Position numbers and translations under genes: made by a program. From the NCBI RefSeq assembly GCF_900089755.1, contig NZ_FLOC01000003.1, positions 62,001-126,000 on the forward strand: 64,000 nucleotides of DNA, written 5' to 3'. This DNA comes from Marinomonas aquimarina. GTDB taxonomy: Bacteria; Pseudomonadota; Gammaproteobacteria; Pseudomonadales; Marinomonadaceae. Positions 40,539 to 48,257 of this stretch are shown here, in pieces (the first letter of the stretch is position 1; each line of letters starts with the position of its first letter). Below the pieces are notes generated by a model that made no database searches, had not been told where the DNA came from, and was given only the letters and a program-made list of their open reading frames with translations.

Positions 40539-40850
40539 TTAAGGGCGCTTAACCCATGCCTGACACCAACCTTGCGCTTCTACGGCTGTACCTGCAAACA
40601 ATGGACAAGCTCCCGTCTCAGCATTAAAGAAGTTACAGTTAGCGCAATCACTGCCTGCTTTAAAGGCCGGATGGGACGCAGCAGTTGAGGCGTCTGGTGT
40701 GTACGCTAAAGCCTTGGCATTAGGCGCCTCTGGATCCAACATTGGCAGAGCTGCAAACGCCTTCGTTGTTAGCACCCCCATACCAAAAGGTAAAGCCGCT
40801 AGACCAAACAATCCTTTTTTTACAAATTTACGACGACCATTATCAATCAT
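40539..40850 (-). CDS. high-potential iron-sulfur protein (HiPIP)
   Basis: A 103-residue small ferredoxin exported by Tat. The N-terminus carries RRKFVKKG and a hydrophobic stretch ending in AFA near 33. The mature part has four Cys in the HiPIP pattern CANC...GACPLF...GWCQAW, which bind one [4Fe-4S] cluster. HiPIPs are periplasmic one-electron carriers at positive potential; partners here are unknown. It is a single gene behind its own short promoter region. Confidence 0.9.
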   Translation of the reverse strand: MIDNGRRKFVKKGLFGLAALPFGMGVLTTKAFAALPMLDPEAPNAKALAYTPDASTAASHPAFKAGSDCANCNFFNAETGACPLFAGTAVEAQGWCQAWVKRP

Positions 40851-40950
40851 ACTTCTCTCCTGCTTTCCTAACCTTCGTTAGTCTGTTGATTACTTTTAAG
40901 ACTACGGGTGGAATCATTCTCAGAACATGACTTAAATCATGAATTGCGCA

Positions 40951-43854
40951 TCAATAGATGCGAAACTCCTGATATTTAACCACCCGATTCCGCCCCGCTT
41001 CTTTGGCCTCATATAAGGCTTGATCGGCACGTTTTAACAGGGTTTGATAATCGCTACAGCCCAATGCATTCGATAAGCCAATACTGACGGTCAAGTTAAA
41101 TTGCATGTGTAAGGCTTCACACTCCAGCTGAGACACTCCAACCAGCAGTTTCTGACAAAACTTCTCGGCTTCTTCCTCATCACCATGGATCAGCAAGGTA
41201 AATTCTTCACCGCCCCAGCGCGCCACAATATTCGGTGGCTGCACCGTATATTGGAGGTAATGAGCAACCAGCTTAATAACCTCATCTCCGACTAAGTGAG
41301 AAAAACGATCATTAACTTGTTTAAAGTGGTCAATGTCTACGATCGCCATATTGAGCTGGCGTAAAGACTGGGAGGCCATCATAAAATCACGACGCACCCG
41401 CTCATCGAACGCACGACGATTATACAATCCCGTCAAAGGGTCCTCTTTGGCGAGACGCTCGTATTGCTCAGATTGCTCCCTTAACGCCTGGGTTTTGATA
41501 CGCACTTGCTGCGCCAATTCACGCTGACGGCTCTTCAAAGAATGGACGCGCCAATACATCAAGCTACCAATAGAAAACAGTAATCCTAAGCTTGCCAGCA
41601 ACTGTGCATCTTTACGCTGCCAAAGCAATGGTTCTATTTCGAACTTCAACGAGTGTTTTGTGGCATTCCACTCACCATAAGGGTAACGCGCGCTGACCAA
41701 GAACTCATAGTGCCCCGGTGGCAGGTTAGTGTACTCCGCCACAGTTTGGTTACCATGGTAGTTCCACTCTTCTTCAAAGCCGACCAGTTTGGTTTGATAT
41801 TGCAAGCGCTGCGGCATGATATAACTCAGCCCGGCAAATTTAATGCGTACCCGGTTAACACCAGCGCCTAGTTGCTTATCAATTTTCGGATTGACTTTAA
41901 CGCCATCCGCATCGACTTCTTCAACCACGACAGGAAGACGATATTGATAGAGTTGCTTCAGTGCCGTAGGTCGAATCAGAGCGATCCCATTGGCAGTGGC
42001 AAACACCAAGTTACCTCCGCGTGAGCTGACCGCCGCAGGATTTGAGCCGCCATTTGCCTGACTGCTACCCATGCCATCCTCTTCACCAAAATGCTCAAAG
42101 TTAACGGTATGACGCTCGCCGGAGGCGACGCGATGGGCTTCAACATAGCCAACTTTCCAGATGCCCCGATTGCTGCTTAACCAAAAACTGCCCATGTGGT
42201 CGTAGATGACCTGAAAAAATTTATCGATGGGCAGTCCGGCCGGCTTTCCGATACCGCTCAGGGTGTTTTGCATGGCATCATAGCGTAGCAAGCCACGATC
42301 GGTCGCCATCCAAATAAAGCCAGGCTCAATGTAAAAACCAAATACATACTGGGCCCCCTCGTAAGTAGAGATGTCAATCTGCTTAATTTGGTTACGACGA
42401 TCATAAAACGCCACACCTTGGGCAGTACCGATCCAAATTCTGCCACGATGATCTTCCATTAACGCCATGATGTAATCGTCTGGCAAGTCAGAATTGTGCT
42501 GATTAATTTGCGTCATAGAGCCATCCGACTCTACCAGCACTAAACCATTTACGGTGCCAATCCAGCGCCTACCTTTAGAGTCTTCCAATAATGCTCGAAC
42601 TTCATTGGCTGGCAAGCCATTGCCTTGACTATAGAGTTGTCGCATCTTCCCCATGCGCCACTCATACACACCGGAACGCTGGGTGCCGACTAAGGCGTCC
42701 CCAGAATCAAGCGCGGCAAGACTGAGTACGGATTGGCGCGCCACAAGATCGTCTGAGGCTGGAAAAGCTTGACCATCTTCAAGCAAGCTCAAACCTTCAC
42801 TGGAACCCACTAGGAAACGCTCACCAGGCACTTGTAACACGGTACGAACAAAGTTCCCTAACAGTCCAGCTTGCTCATCGACCGATTGAAACGGCGCGGT
42901 ACGCAAGCGTAATATACCGCCATTGGTGCCGACCCAAATGCTGCCCTCCACATCTTGAAACCATGAGATCACACGGTTATTAGGTAGCCCCGACTGGGTG
43001 TCGATATAGTCCACTTGTCGATAACCCACTCGTGCCAAACCTTTATCTAAGGTCCCCAACCACAAGGTGCCCTCATCATCTTCTTCGATTAAGGTGACCA
43101 CGGATCCACTGAGCTCTTCAGCCACTGGGCTAAAAGTATTGCCATCAAAGCGCCACGCCCCTTTAGCAGAGGCAATTAGCAACTCATCTTGATGATCACT
43201 GGCCACATAATAAATTCGCGTCTTATCCGGTACACTTGGAATGCTCAACTGCTCGGCATTGGTCTGGCTGACACGATAGACCCCGGCACTGGTTGCTGCG
43301 TAGATGACACCATTGGTGGCTTGTACAAGGCGATAGGCACCGACATCGAGCACCTGACGCCCGTTGCCATATTCGTTGTTACCAAGGTAAGGGCGAAAGA
43401 AGACGCCTTCCCCCTCTACAGCAAGCCAAAGGTTCGATTCATGATCGACCAATACATGATTGATAAGACTCTTTGCTAAGGCCTGCGGATACCAACTAAA
43501 ATCTTGGTGCAGGGTCAGACCGCCGCGCGCACCACCAATCCAGAGACGATTTTGCTGATCCGCCACAAGGGTGCGAATGCCAGCATCCGCAATCCCCGTT
43601 TTTACATCGCGGCTAAATAATTCAAAACTAAGACCATTGTAACGGGCCACCCCTTCCCAAGTCGCAAACCACAGATAACCGTCGTCCGTTTGCGTGATCG
43701 CATTGACACTGTTATGTGGCAGCCCCTGATGGGACGTCCATACTTCCATGAAGTAGTCATTAAAGCCTGACGCGCCATACAACCAAGCGCTGACAAAAAC
43801 GCTATATATACAGAGGATCCATTTGAAAGTGCGTCTGATCTGACTCGTTTGCAT
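40951..43854 (-). CDS. beta-propeller sensor diguanylate cyclase
   Basis: A protein of about 967 residues. After a signal-like hydrophobic N-terminus, periplasmic two-component-regulator propeller repeats run to about 660 (repeated LWFATWEG, LWIGGARG, IWVGTNGG type blades). A Y_Y_Y domain (about 690-750), one membrane helix near 770, a coiled coil and a GGDEF domain with the active motif RWGGEEFTLL near 895 follow. No RxxD inhibition site precedes the motif. It should sense an external signal and make c-di-GMP. Starts at 43854 or 43866 are both possible; a longer reading to 43941 lacks support. Confidence 0.87.
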   Translation of the reverse strand: MQTSQIRRTFKWILCIYSVFVSAWLYGASGFNDYFMEVWTSHQGLPHNSVNAITQTDDGYLWFATWEGVARYNGLSFELFSRDVKTGIADAGIRTLVADQQNRLWIGGARGGLTLHQDFSWYPQALAKSLINHVLVDHESNLWLAVEGEGVFFRPYLGNNEYGNGRQVLDVGAYRLVQATNGVIYAATSAGVYRVSQTNAEQLSIPSVPDKTRIYYVASDHQDELLIASAKGAWRFDGNTFSPVAEELSGSVVTLIEEDDEGTLWLGTLDKGLARVGYRQVDYIDTQSGLPNNRVISWFQDVEGSIWVGTNGGILRLRTAPFQSVDEQAGLLGNFVRTVLQVPGERFLVGSSEGLSLLEDGQAFPASDDLVARQSVLSLAALDSGDALVGTQRSGVYEWRMGKMRQLYSQGNGLPANEVRALLEDSKGRRWIGTVNGLVLVESDGSMTQINQHNSDLPDDYIMALMEDHRGRIWIGTAQGVAFYDRRNQIKQIDISTYEGAQYVFGFYIEPGFIWMATDRGLLRYDAMQNTLSGIGKPAGLPIDKFFQVIYDHMGSFWLSSNRGIWKVGYVEAHRVASGERHTVNFEHFGEEDGMGSSQANGGSNPAAVSSRGGNLVFATANGIALIRPTALKQLYQYRLPVVVEEVDADGVKVNPKIDKQLGAGVNRVRIKFAGLSYIMPQRLQYQTKLVGFEEEWNYHGNQTVAEYTNLPPGHYEFLVSARYPYGEWNATKHSLKFEIEPLLWQRKDAQLLASLGLLFSIGSLMYWRVHSLKSRQRELAQQVRIKTQALREQSEQYERLAKEDPLTGLYNRRAFDERVRRDFMMASQSLRQLNMAIVDIDHFKQVNDRFSHLVGDEVIKLVAHYLQYTVQPPNIVARWGGEEFTLLIHGDEEEAEKFCQKLLVGVSQLECEALHMQFNLTVSIGLSNALGCSDYQTLLKRADQALYEAKEAGRNRVVKYQEFRIY

Positions 43855-43930
43855 GCTAAATCTCATTACATCTACTTCAGCCAACATAGCGTAAATATAA
43901 GGAAAAATGTAGGCTTTTAATGCTTGGTCA

Positions 43931-43948
43931 TGACCCGACAAAGGGTCA
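43931..43948. repeat. inverted repeat TGACCC/GGGTCA
   Basis: A perfect 6-bp inverted repeat with a 6-base spacer lies between the divergent propeller-GGDEF and LysR genes. It may be an operator; no regulator is assigned. Confidence 0.35.
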
Positions 43949-43984
43949 AGACAATCTTAATTAACAAAAGCAGTCTTTTTAAAC

Positions 43985-44004
43985 TATATTCAATTTTGAT
44001 ATAG
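43985..44004 (+). promoter_or_regulatory. candidate LysR operator, lysR promoter
   Basis: ATTCAATTTTGATAT is an AT-rich near-palindrome with T-N11-A spacing (TTC...GATA), the general LysR box. It overlaps a possible -10 (TATAGT at 44000-44005) of the regulator's own gene, as expected for autorepression. Similar sites lie near 45300, 50139, 51338, 52641 and 57915. Confidence 0.55.
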
Positions 44005-44033
44005 TCTCTCAAAATCAATGATTGGAGCCTGTT

Positions 44034-45248
44034 TTGGATATTCAAATTCCTAATTTGCGGCACTTGCGTGTTTTTCTTGCGGTGTGCGAACTAAAAAGCA
44101 TTACCCGAGCGTCTGAGCGAATCTACTTATCCCAGCCAGCGATCACACAAGCCATTGCAAAATTAGAGAAGCAGCTTGAAACACATCTTTTCGAGCGGCA
44201 TTCGGATGGCATGTATCCAACAGAGTCCGGCATTTTATGGCAAAAGCGTGTCACTCGCTCCTTGAATTATCTAAGAGACTCCACAGCAGAATTGCTAAGA
44301 GAACCGTCTCTAAAAGACACTTTGTCCGCTAATGTGTTAGCGCAAATCAGTACCACTCAACTAAAAGCCTTAGTCGCCGTCTGCGATGTGCAAAACTTCA
44401 GTATCGCCAGTCGTAACTTAGGGGTATCCCAATCCTCAGTGCACCGTGCAGCTCGAGACTTAGAGAAACTACTTGGCATTGCTCTATTTGACAAAACCAA
44501 CACCGGCATTAACGCCACCGACGCAGCTAAGACGCTTACCAAAGCTGCTAAGCTTGCCTTTAACGAATTACGCCAGGGGATCTATGAAATTCACGCCCTG
44601 CAGTTCAAAGATGTCTCGACCATTTCCCTAGGCAGCATGCCTTTGGCACGTACGACGATTTTACCAAAGTCGATCCTGCGTTTTGGCGACCAACACCCAG
44701 ACGTTAACGTAAAGGTCATCGAAGGGCCTTACCCTGACTTATTACATCACTTACGTCATGGCGATATTGATATTGTTTTGGGTGCACTACGTTACCCTGC
44801 CCCAGCAGACGATGTGATTCAAGAAGAGTTGTGGAATCCGCCACTGTCGATTATTTGTCGTGCTGGACACCCACTACTGTCTCTTGAAACCGTATCGGCA
44901 CAGGACCTGGCCAAGTTCGCCTGGGTCGTTCCCGCTGAAGGCACACCAACACGTCACGCCTTTAAGGAGATCTTTGAGCAGGCGGATTGTGAGCAACCGA
45001 GTCGCATTGTGGAATCCAGTTCACAGATCCTGATCCGTGAGTTACTGTTAGGAAGTGATCGCTTAACCCTGATTTCAAAGCACCAGATGGAACGTGAAGT
45101 CGACATAGGCTTACTCAAAATCTTATCCTATCCATTGGAGCATACCCGTCGTCCCATTGGCCTTTGCGTCCGTAAAAACTGGCTGCCAACCATTACTCAG
45201 TCTCACTTCTTAAGTGTTTTAAGAGAAATATGCGACCAGTTCAGATAA
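44034..45248 (+). CDS. LysR-type regulator with two helix-turn-helix domains
   Basis: A 404-residue regulator, about 100 longer than usual for LysR proteins. The first HTH covers about 6-65 (LRHLRVFLAVCELKSITRAS, LSQPAITQAIAKLE). A second LysR-like HTH covers about 100-160 (LKALVAVCDVQNFSIASRN, VSQSSVHRAARDLEKLLG). An ordinary effector-binding domain (about 185-404, with HGDIDIVLGALRY) follows. The TTG at 44034 is chosen because GGAG lies six bases upstream; a TTG at 44022 is possible. It is read towards ligC and probably controls the aromatic cluster; the inducer is unknown. Confidence 0.88.
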   Translation: MDIQIPNLRHLRVFLAVCELKSITRASERIYLSQPAITQAIAKLEKQLETHLFERHSDGMYPTESGILWQKRVTRSLNYLRDSTAELLREPSLKDTLSANVLAQISTTQLKALVAVCDVQNFSIASRNLGVSQSSVHRAARDLEKLLGIALFDKTNTGINATDAAKTLTKAAKLAFNELRQGIYEIHALQFKDVSTISLGSMPLARTTILPKSILRFGDQHPDVNVKVIEGPYPDLLHHLRHGDIDIVLGALRYPAPADDVIQEELWNPPLSIICRAGHPLLSLETVSAQDLAKFAWVVPAEGTPTRHAFKEIFEQADCEQPSRIVESSSQILIRELLLGSDRLTLISKHQMEREVDIGLLKILSYPLEHTRRPIGLCVRKNWLPTITQSHFLSVLREICDQFR

Positions 45249-45299
45249 GCCTATAAAAAAGACTTGCTATGCTTTTTTTAAATAGCATTATTGGTTAAC

Positions 45300-45319
45300 G
45301 AATTACATCATTGATACAG
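45300..45319 (+). promoter_or_regulatory. weak candidate LysR operator upstream of ligC
   Basis: ATTACATCATTGATACA resembles the site upstream of ligJ (ATTGCATTTTGATATA) with one extra base. It lies about 80 bases before the ligC start. It is the weakest member of the set. Confidence 0.3.
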
Positions 45320-45398
45320 TCGATGTTAGATTGAACGAATACAGTTACGAGTCTAAACACTCATTTAGAATAACAAGACAACGGTTAGGAGATATCTA

Positions 45399-46346
45399 AT
45401 GAGAATTTGTATTGCAGGTGCATCTGGCGCATTCGGCATGAAACACATGGACGCCATTGCAGCCATCGAAGGCTCTGAAGTGGTTTCTGTAGTGGGCACC
45501 AAACCTGATGCCATCAAAGCGTTCGCAGAAGAACGCGGCGTACCACACTACACTACTGACCTAGCTGAAGCGCTTGCTCGCGATGACGTTGATGCCGTGA
45601 TTTTGGCAACACCAACACAAATGCACGCCGCCCAAACGATTCAATGTTTGGAAGCGGGTAAGCATGTGATGTCAGAAATCCCAATGGCGGACAACATCGA
45701 AGACGCACGCAAAGTCGTTGAAGTACAAAAGCGTACGGGTCTTGTTGCGATGGCAGGTCACACACGTCGCTTCAACCCTTCTCACCAGTGGATCCACAAT
45801 AAGATCGAAGCCGGTGAACTGAAGGTTCAACAAATGGACGTGCAAACCTACTTCTTCCGTCGCTCAAACAAAAACGCCCTAGGTCAGGCACGTTCTTGGA
45901 CTGACCACCTACTATGGCACCATGCTTGTCACACAGTAGACCTGTTCCAATACCAAACAGGTGAAGTAGCAACGAAGGTACAAGCCCTTCAAGGCCCAAT
46001 CCATGAAGAATTGGGCATCGCGATGGACATGAGCATCGGCATGAAAGTACCAAACGGTGCTATCTGTACTCTGTCTCTTTCGTTCAACAACGATGGTCCA
46101 TTCGGCACTTTCTTCCGTTACATCTGTGACAACGGCACTTACATTGCTCGTTACGATGACCTGTTTGATGGCAACGAGAATAAGATCGACCTTTCTGGCG
46201 TCGCCGTATCGAACAATGGTATCGAACTGCAAGACCGTGAATTCATCGCTGCAATCGAGGAAGGCCGCGCGCCAAATTCTTGTGTGACGCAAGCCATCGA
46301 CGCCATGGAAACACTGCACAAACTTGAACAGTGCCTAGAAGACTAA
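45399..46346 (+). CDS. ligC: 4-carboxy-2-hydroxymuconate-6-semialdehyde dehydrogenase
   Basis: A 315-residue Gfo/Idh/MocA oxidoreductase. The Rossmann motif is GASGAFG near 7-13, followed by the family EKH-like block as SEIPMADN. The blocks MAGHTRRFNPSHQWIHN and SWTDHLLWHHACHTVDL closely match LigC of sphingomonads. LigC oxidises the hemiacetal form of the protocatechuate 4,5-cleavage product to 2-pyrone-4,6-dicarboxylate with NAD(P)+. It has a good GGAG site and its own terminator, so it is a single-gene unit apart from the minus-strand lig operon. Confidence 0.92.
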   Translation: MRICIAGASGAFGMKHMDAIAAIEGSEVVSVVGTKPDAIKAFAEERGVPHYTTDLAEALARDDVDAVILATPTQMHAAQTIQCLEAGKHVMSEIPMADNIEDARKVVEVQKRTGLVAMAGHTRRFNPSHQWIHNKIEAGELKVQQMDVQTYFFRRSNKNALGQARSWTDHLLWHHACHTVDLFQYQTGEVATKVQALQGPIHEELGIAMDMSIGMKVPNGAICTLSLSFNNDGPFGTFFRYICDNGTYIARYDDLFDGNENKIDLSGVAVSNNGIELQDREFIAAIEEGRAPNSCVTQAIDAMETLHKLEQCLED

Positions 46347-46363
46347 GCACTCGCAAGTGATCC

Positions 46364-46392
46364 AAAAGCAGGGCCTAATGCCCTGCTTTTTT
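46364..46392 (+). terminator. rho-independent terminator after ligC
   Basis: The 10-bp stem AAAGCAGGGC/GCCCTGCTTT with a CTAAT loop is followed by a T run. Confidence 0.92.
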
Positions 46393-46424
46393 CATTTATA
46401 CAGACCATAAATGAGGCAAGGAAA

Positions 46425-47408
46425 ATGTCTAACAAACACCCCAATTTACTGACACCTAGCATTGGCCTAGGCTGCATGAACCTATCTCACGCATACGGCT
46501 CACCGGTTGCGGAAGAAGAAGCAGTGAAAGCCCTTCACGAAGCCTTTGATATGGGCTACCGCCATTTCGATACCGCAACCCTATACGGCGGTGGCAAAAA
46601 CGAACTGCTCGTAGGCAAGTCTCTTAAACACCTACGCAATGAATTCTTCTTAGCCAGCAAATGTGGCATGGCGATTGTCGATGGCAAAAAAGAAATCAAC
46701 GGCCGCCCTGACAATATTCGCCAGCAATGTGAAAACAGCCTGAAGCGCCTTGGTGTTGAACACATCGACCTGTACTACCTACACCGTAAAGATCCTAACG
46801 TCGCCATCGAAGAAAGTGTCGGCGCACTGAATGACTTGGTTAAAGAAGGCAAAATTGGCTCGATCGGTCTATCTGAAGTGTCAGCCGAGACACTGCGTAA
46901 GGCCCATGCAGAAGCCCCTATCGCAGCACTACAGTCTGAGTACTCACTATGGACTCGTAACCCTGAGATCGCTGCGCTTGAAGCCACCAAAGAACTTGGC
47001 GTGACTTTTGTTGCCTTCAGTCCACTAGCACGTGGCTACCTCACAGGCGCAGTCAACAGTGCTGACGAGCTAGAACAAGGCGACATTCGCCTTAACATGC
47101 CACGCTTCAATGATGAGCACTACCCAACTAACCTAGCATTGCTAAACAACTTCCTTGAGATGGCCAAAGAGATCGGCTGTACACCCGCTCAGTTAGCGCT
47201 AGCATGGGTCCTACATCAAGGTGATCACGTGGTAGCGATCCCAGGCACACGTTTCGTCAATCATATGCGCGATAACCTAGCTGCGAGCGATGTAAAACTG
47301 TCAGCTGGTCAATTAAACGACCTAAACGATATGATCAACCAGAGCAATGTTAGCGGCACACGTTACAACGCCGTCCAGCAAAAAGAGATCGATACAGAAG
47401 AGTTTTAA
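46425..47408 (+). CDS. aldo/keto reductase
   Basis: A 327-residue NADPH-type aldo/keto reductase with the catalytic tetrad visible as Asp and Tyr in FDTATLYGGGKNE near 48-60, Lys in LASKCGM near 84 and His in YYLHRKDP near 124. The block LGVTFVAFSPLARGYL and the C-terminal IPGTRFVNHMRDNL bind cofactor, as in AKR13-like enzymes. Its substrate is unknown. Its place between ligC and quiC suggests a role in the same diet of hydroaromatics or lignin-type aldehydes, but its own flanking terminators leave this open. Confidence 0.85.
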   Translation: MSNKHPNLLTPSIGLGCMNLSHAYGSPVAEEEAVKALHEAFDMGYRHFDTATLYGGGKNELLVGKSLKHLRNEFFLASKCGMAIVDGKKEINGRPDNIRQQCENSLKRLGVEHIDLYYLHRKDPNVAIEESVGALNDLVKEGKIGSIGLSEVSAETLRKAHAEAPIAALQSEYSLWTRNPEIAALEATKELGVTFVAFSPLARGYLTGAVNSADELEQGDIRLNMPRFNDEHYPTNLALLNNFLEMAKEIGCTPAQLALAWVLHQGDHVVAIPGTRFVNHMRDNLAASDVKLSAGQLNDLNDMINQSNVSGTRYNAVQQKEIDTEEF

Positions 47409-47459
47409 TCAACGCTTCCAGTCAGTCTTAGGCTTTACACCACCCTGTCAGCCACATGT

Positions 47460-47487
47460 AAAAGGAGGACCAAAAGTCCTCCTTTTT
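47460..47487. terminator. bidirectional terminator between the aldo/keto reductase gene and the porin-like gene
   Basis: The 10-bp perfect stem AAAGGAGGAC/GTCCTCCTTT with a CAAAA loop has T tracts on both strands. Confidence 0.92.
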
Positions 47488-47504
47488 ACTAAACTATTAG
47501 CAAG

Positions 47505-48008
47505 TTAAAACATATATTGGGCGCCAAGCGAATAGTTTTGCACTTCATCATCGTCAATATCAAACTGCTGGAATTGCGCATAAAGCCCAAAGTTAGGTGT
47601 CACATCAACCGACGCCCCCACACCAAATGCTGCATCGGCTCCATCGTCTTTTAGCACTGTACCAAATGCATCACGGTCGGCTCTCGCATCCCAGGCAAAT
47701 AGCCCCACTTTCGCAAACAAATCGATAGACTGAGTAACCGGTACCTTACCGACAGCGGAAAACAGTAGACCATCGATATTTACCGTCAAACCCGCACCAA
47801 TATTGTCATCCATATCCCCTAAATCAACATAGGCAAGCTCTAGGGCGAAATTGTCGTTTAATTCATAACCCGCCGTCACCGAGAAAGAATGACTGTTGTC
47901 TAAAAAGCTTTGATCTGCCTCCGCTACCCCCGCGGAGGCCCCCAAATACATCCCCGCAAAAGAGGCTGATGACATTAAAATCGAAGTCGCTAAAAGTGTT
48001 TTTTTCAT
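47505..48008 (-). CDS. small outer-membrane beta-barrel protein
   Basis: A 167-residue protein with a Sec signal peptide (about 1-18, ending SFA). Alternating beta strands are typical of eight-stranded OmpA/Ail-like barrels, and the end carries a terminal Phe (GAQYMF) recognised by the BAM complex. Blocks such as VTAGYELNDNFALELAYVDLG match the OmpA-like transmembrane superfamily. The ATG at 48008 is chosen because the MKKTLLATS signal starts there. The role is unknown. Confidence 0.83.
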   Translation of the reverse strand: MKKTLLATSILMSSASFAGMYLGASAGVAEADQSFLDNSHSFSVTAGYELNDNFALELAYVDLGDMDDNIGAGLTVNIDGLLFSAVGKVPVTQSIDLFAKVGLFAWDARADRDAFGTVLKDDGADAAFGVGASVDVTPNFGLYAQFQQFDIDDDEVQNYSLGAQYMF

Positions 48009-48196
48009 AATAAGCACCCACAAAAGAAATTTATGGGAATTTGAAGTGACACTTAACTATCAAATTAATAAGTATATTAAGCGCTTTCTCAAACTTCCCT
48101 GAAAACAACAAATTAATAATAGAACAGAAATCCAACATTAGAGAATTGATAGGCTCATTATCGAATATAAGGTGTTCGCTCAGCGCCTTCTAGACA

Positions 48197-48234
48197 TAAA
48201 AAAAGGGCCGCCTCATGAAGGCAGCCCCTTTTAA
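48197..48234 (-). terminator. rho-independent terminator after quiC
   Basis: On minus, AAAAGGGG-CTGCCT pairs with AGGCGGC-CCTTTT (one mismatch and one bulge) and is followed by seven or eight T residues. Confidence 0.85.
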
Positions 48235-48257
48235 CATTCAAGCTCAGCGACCAAGAC

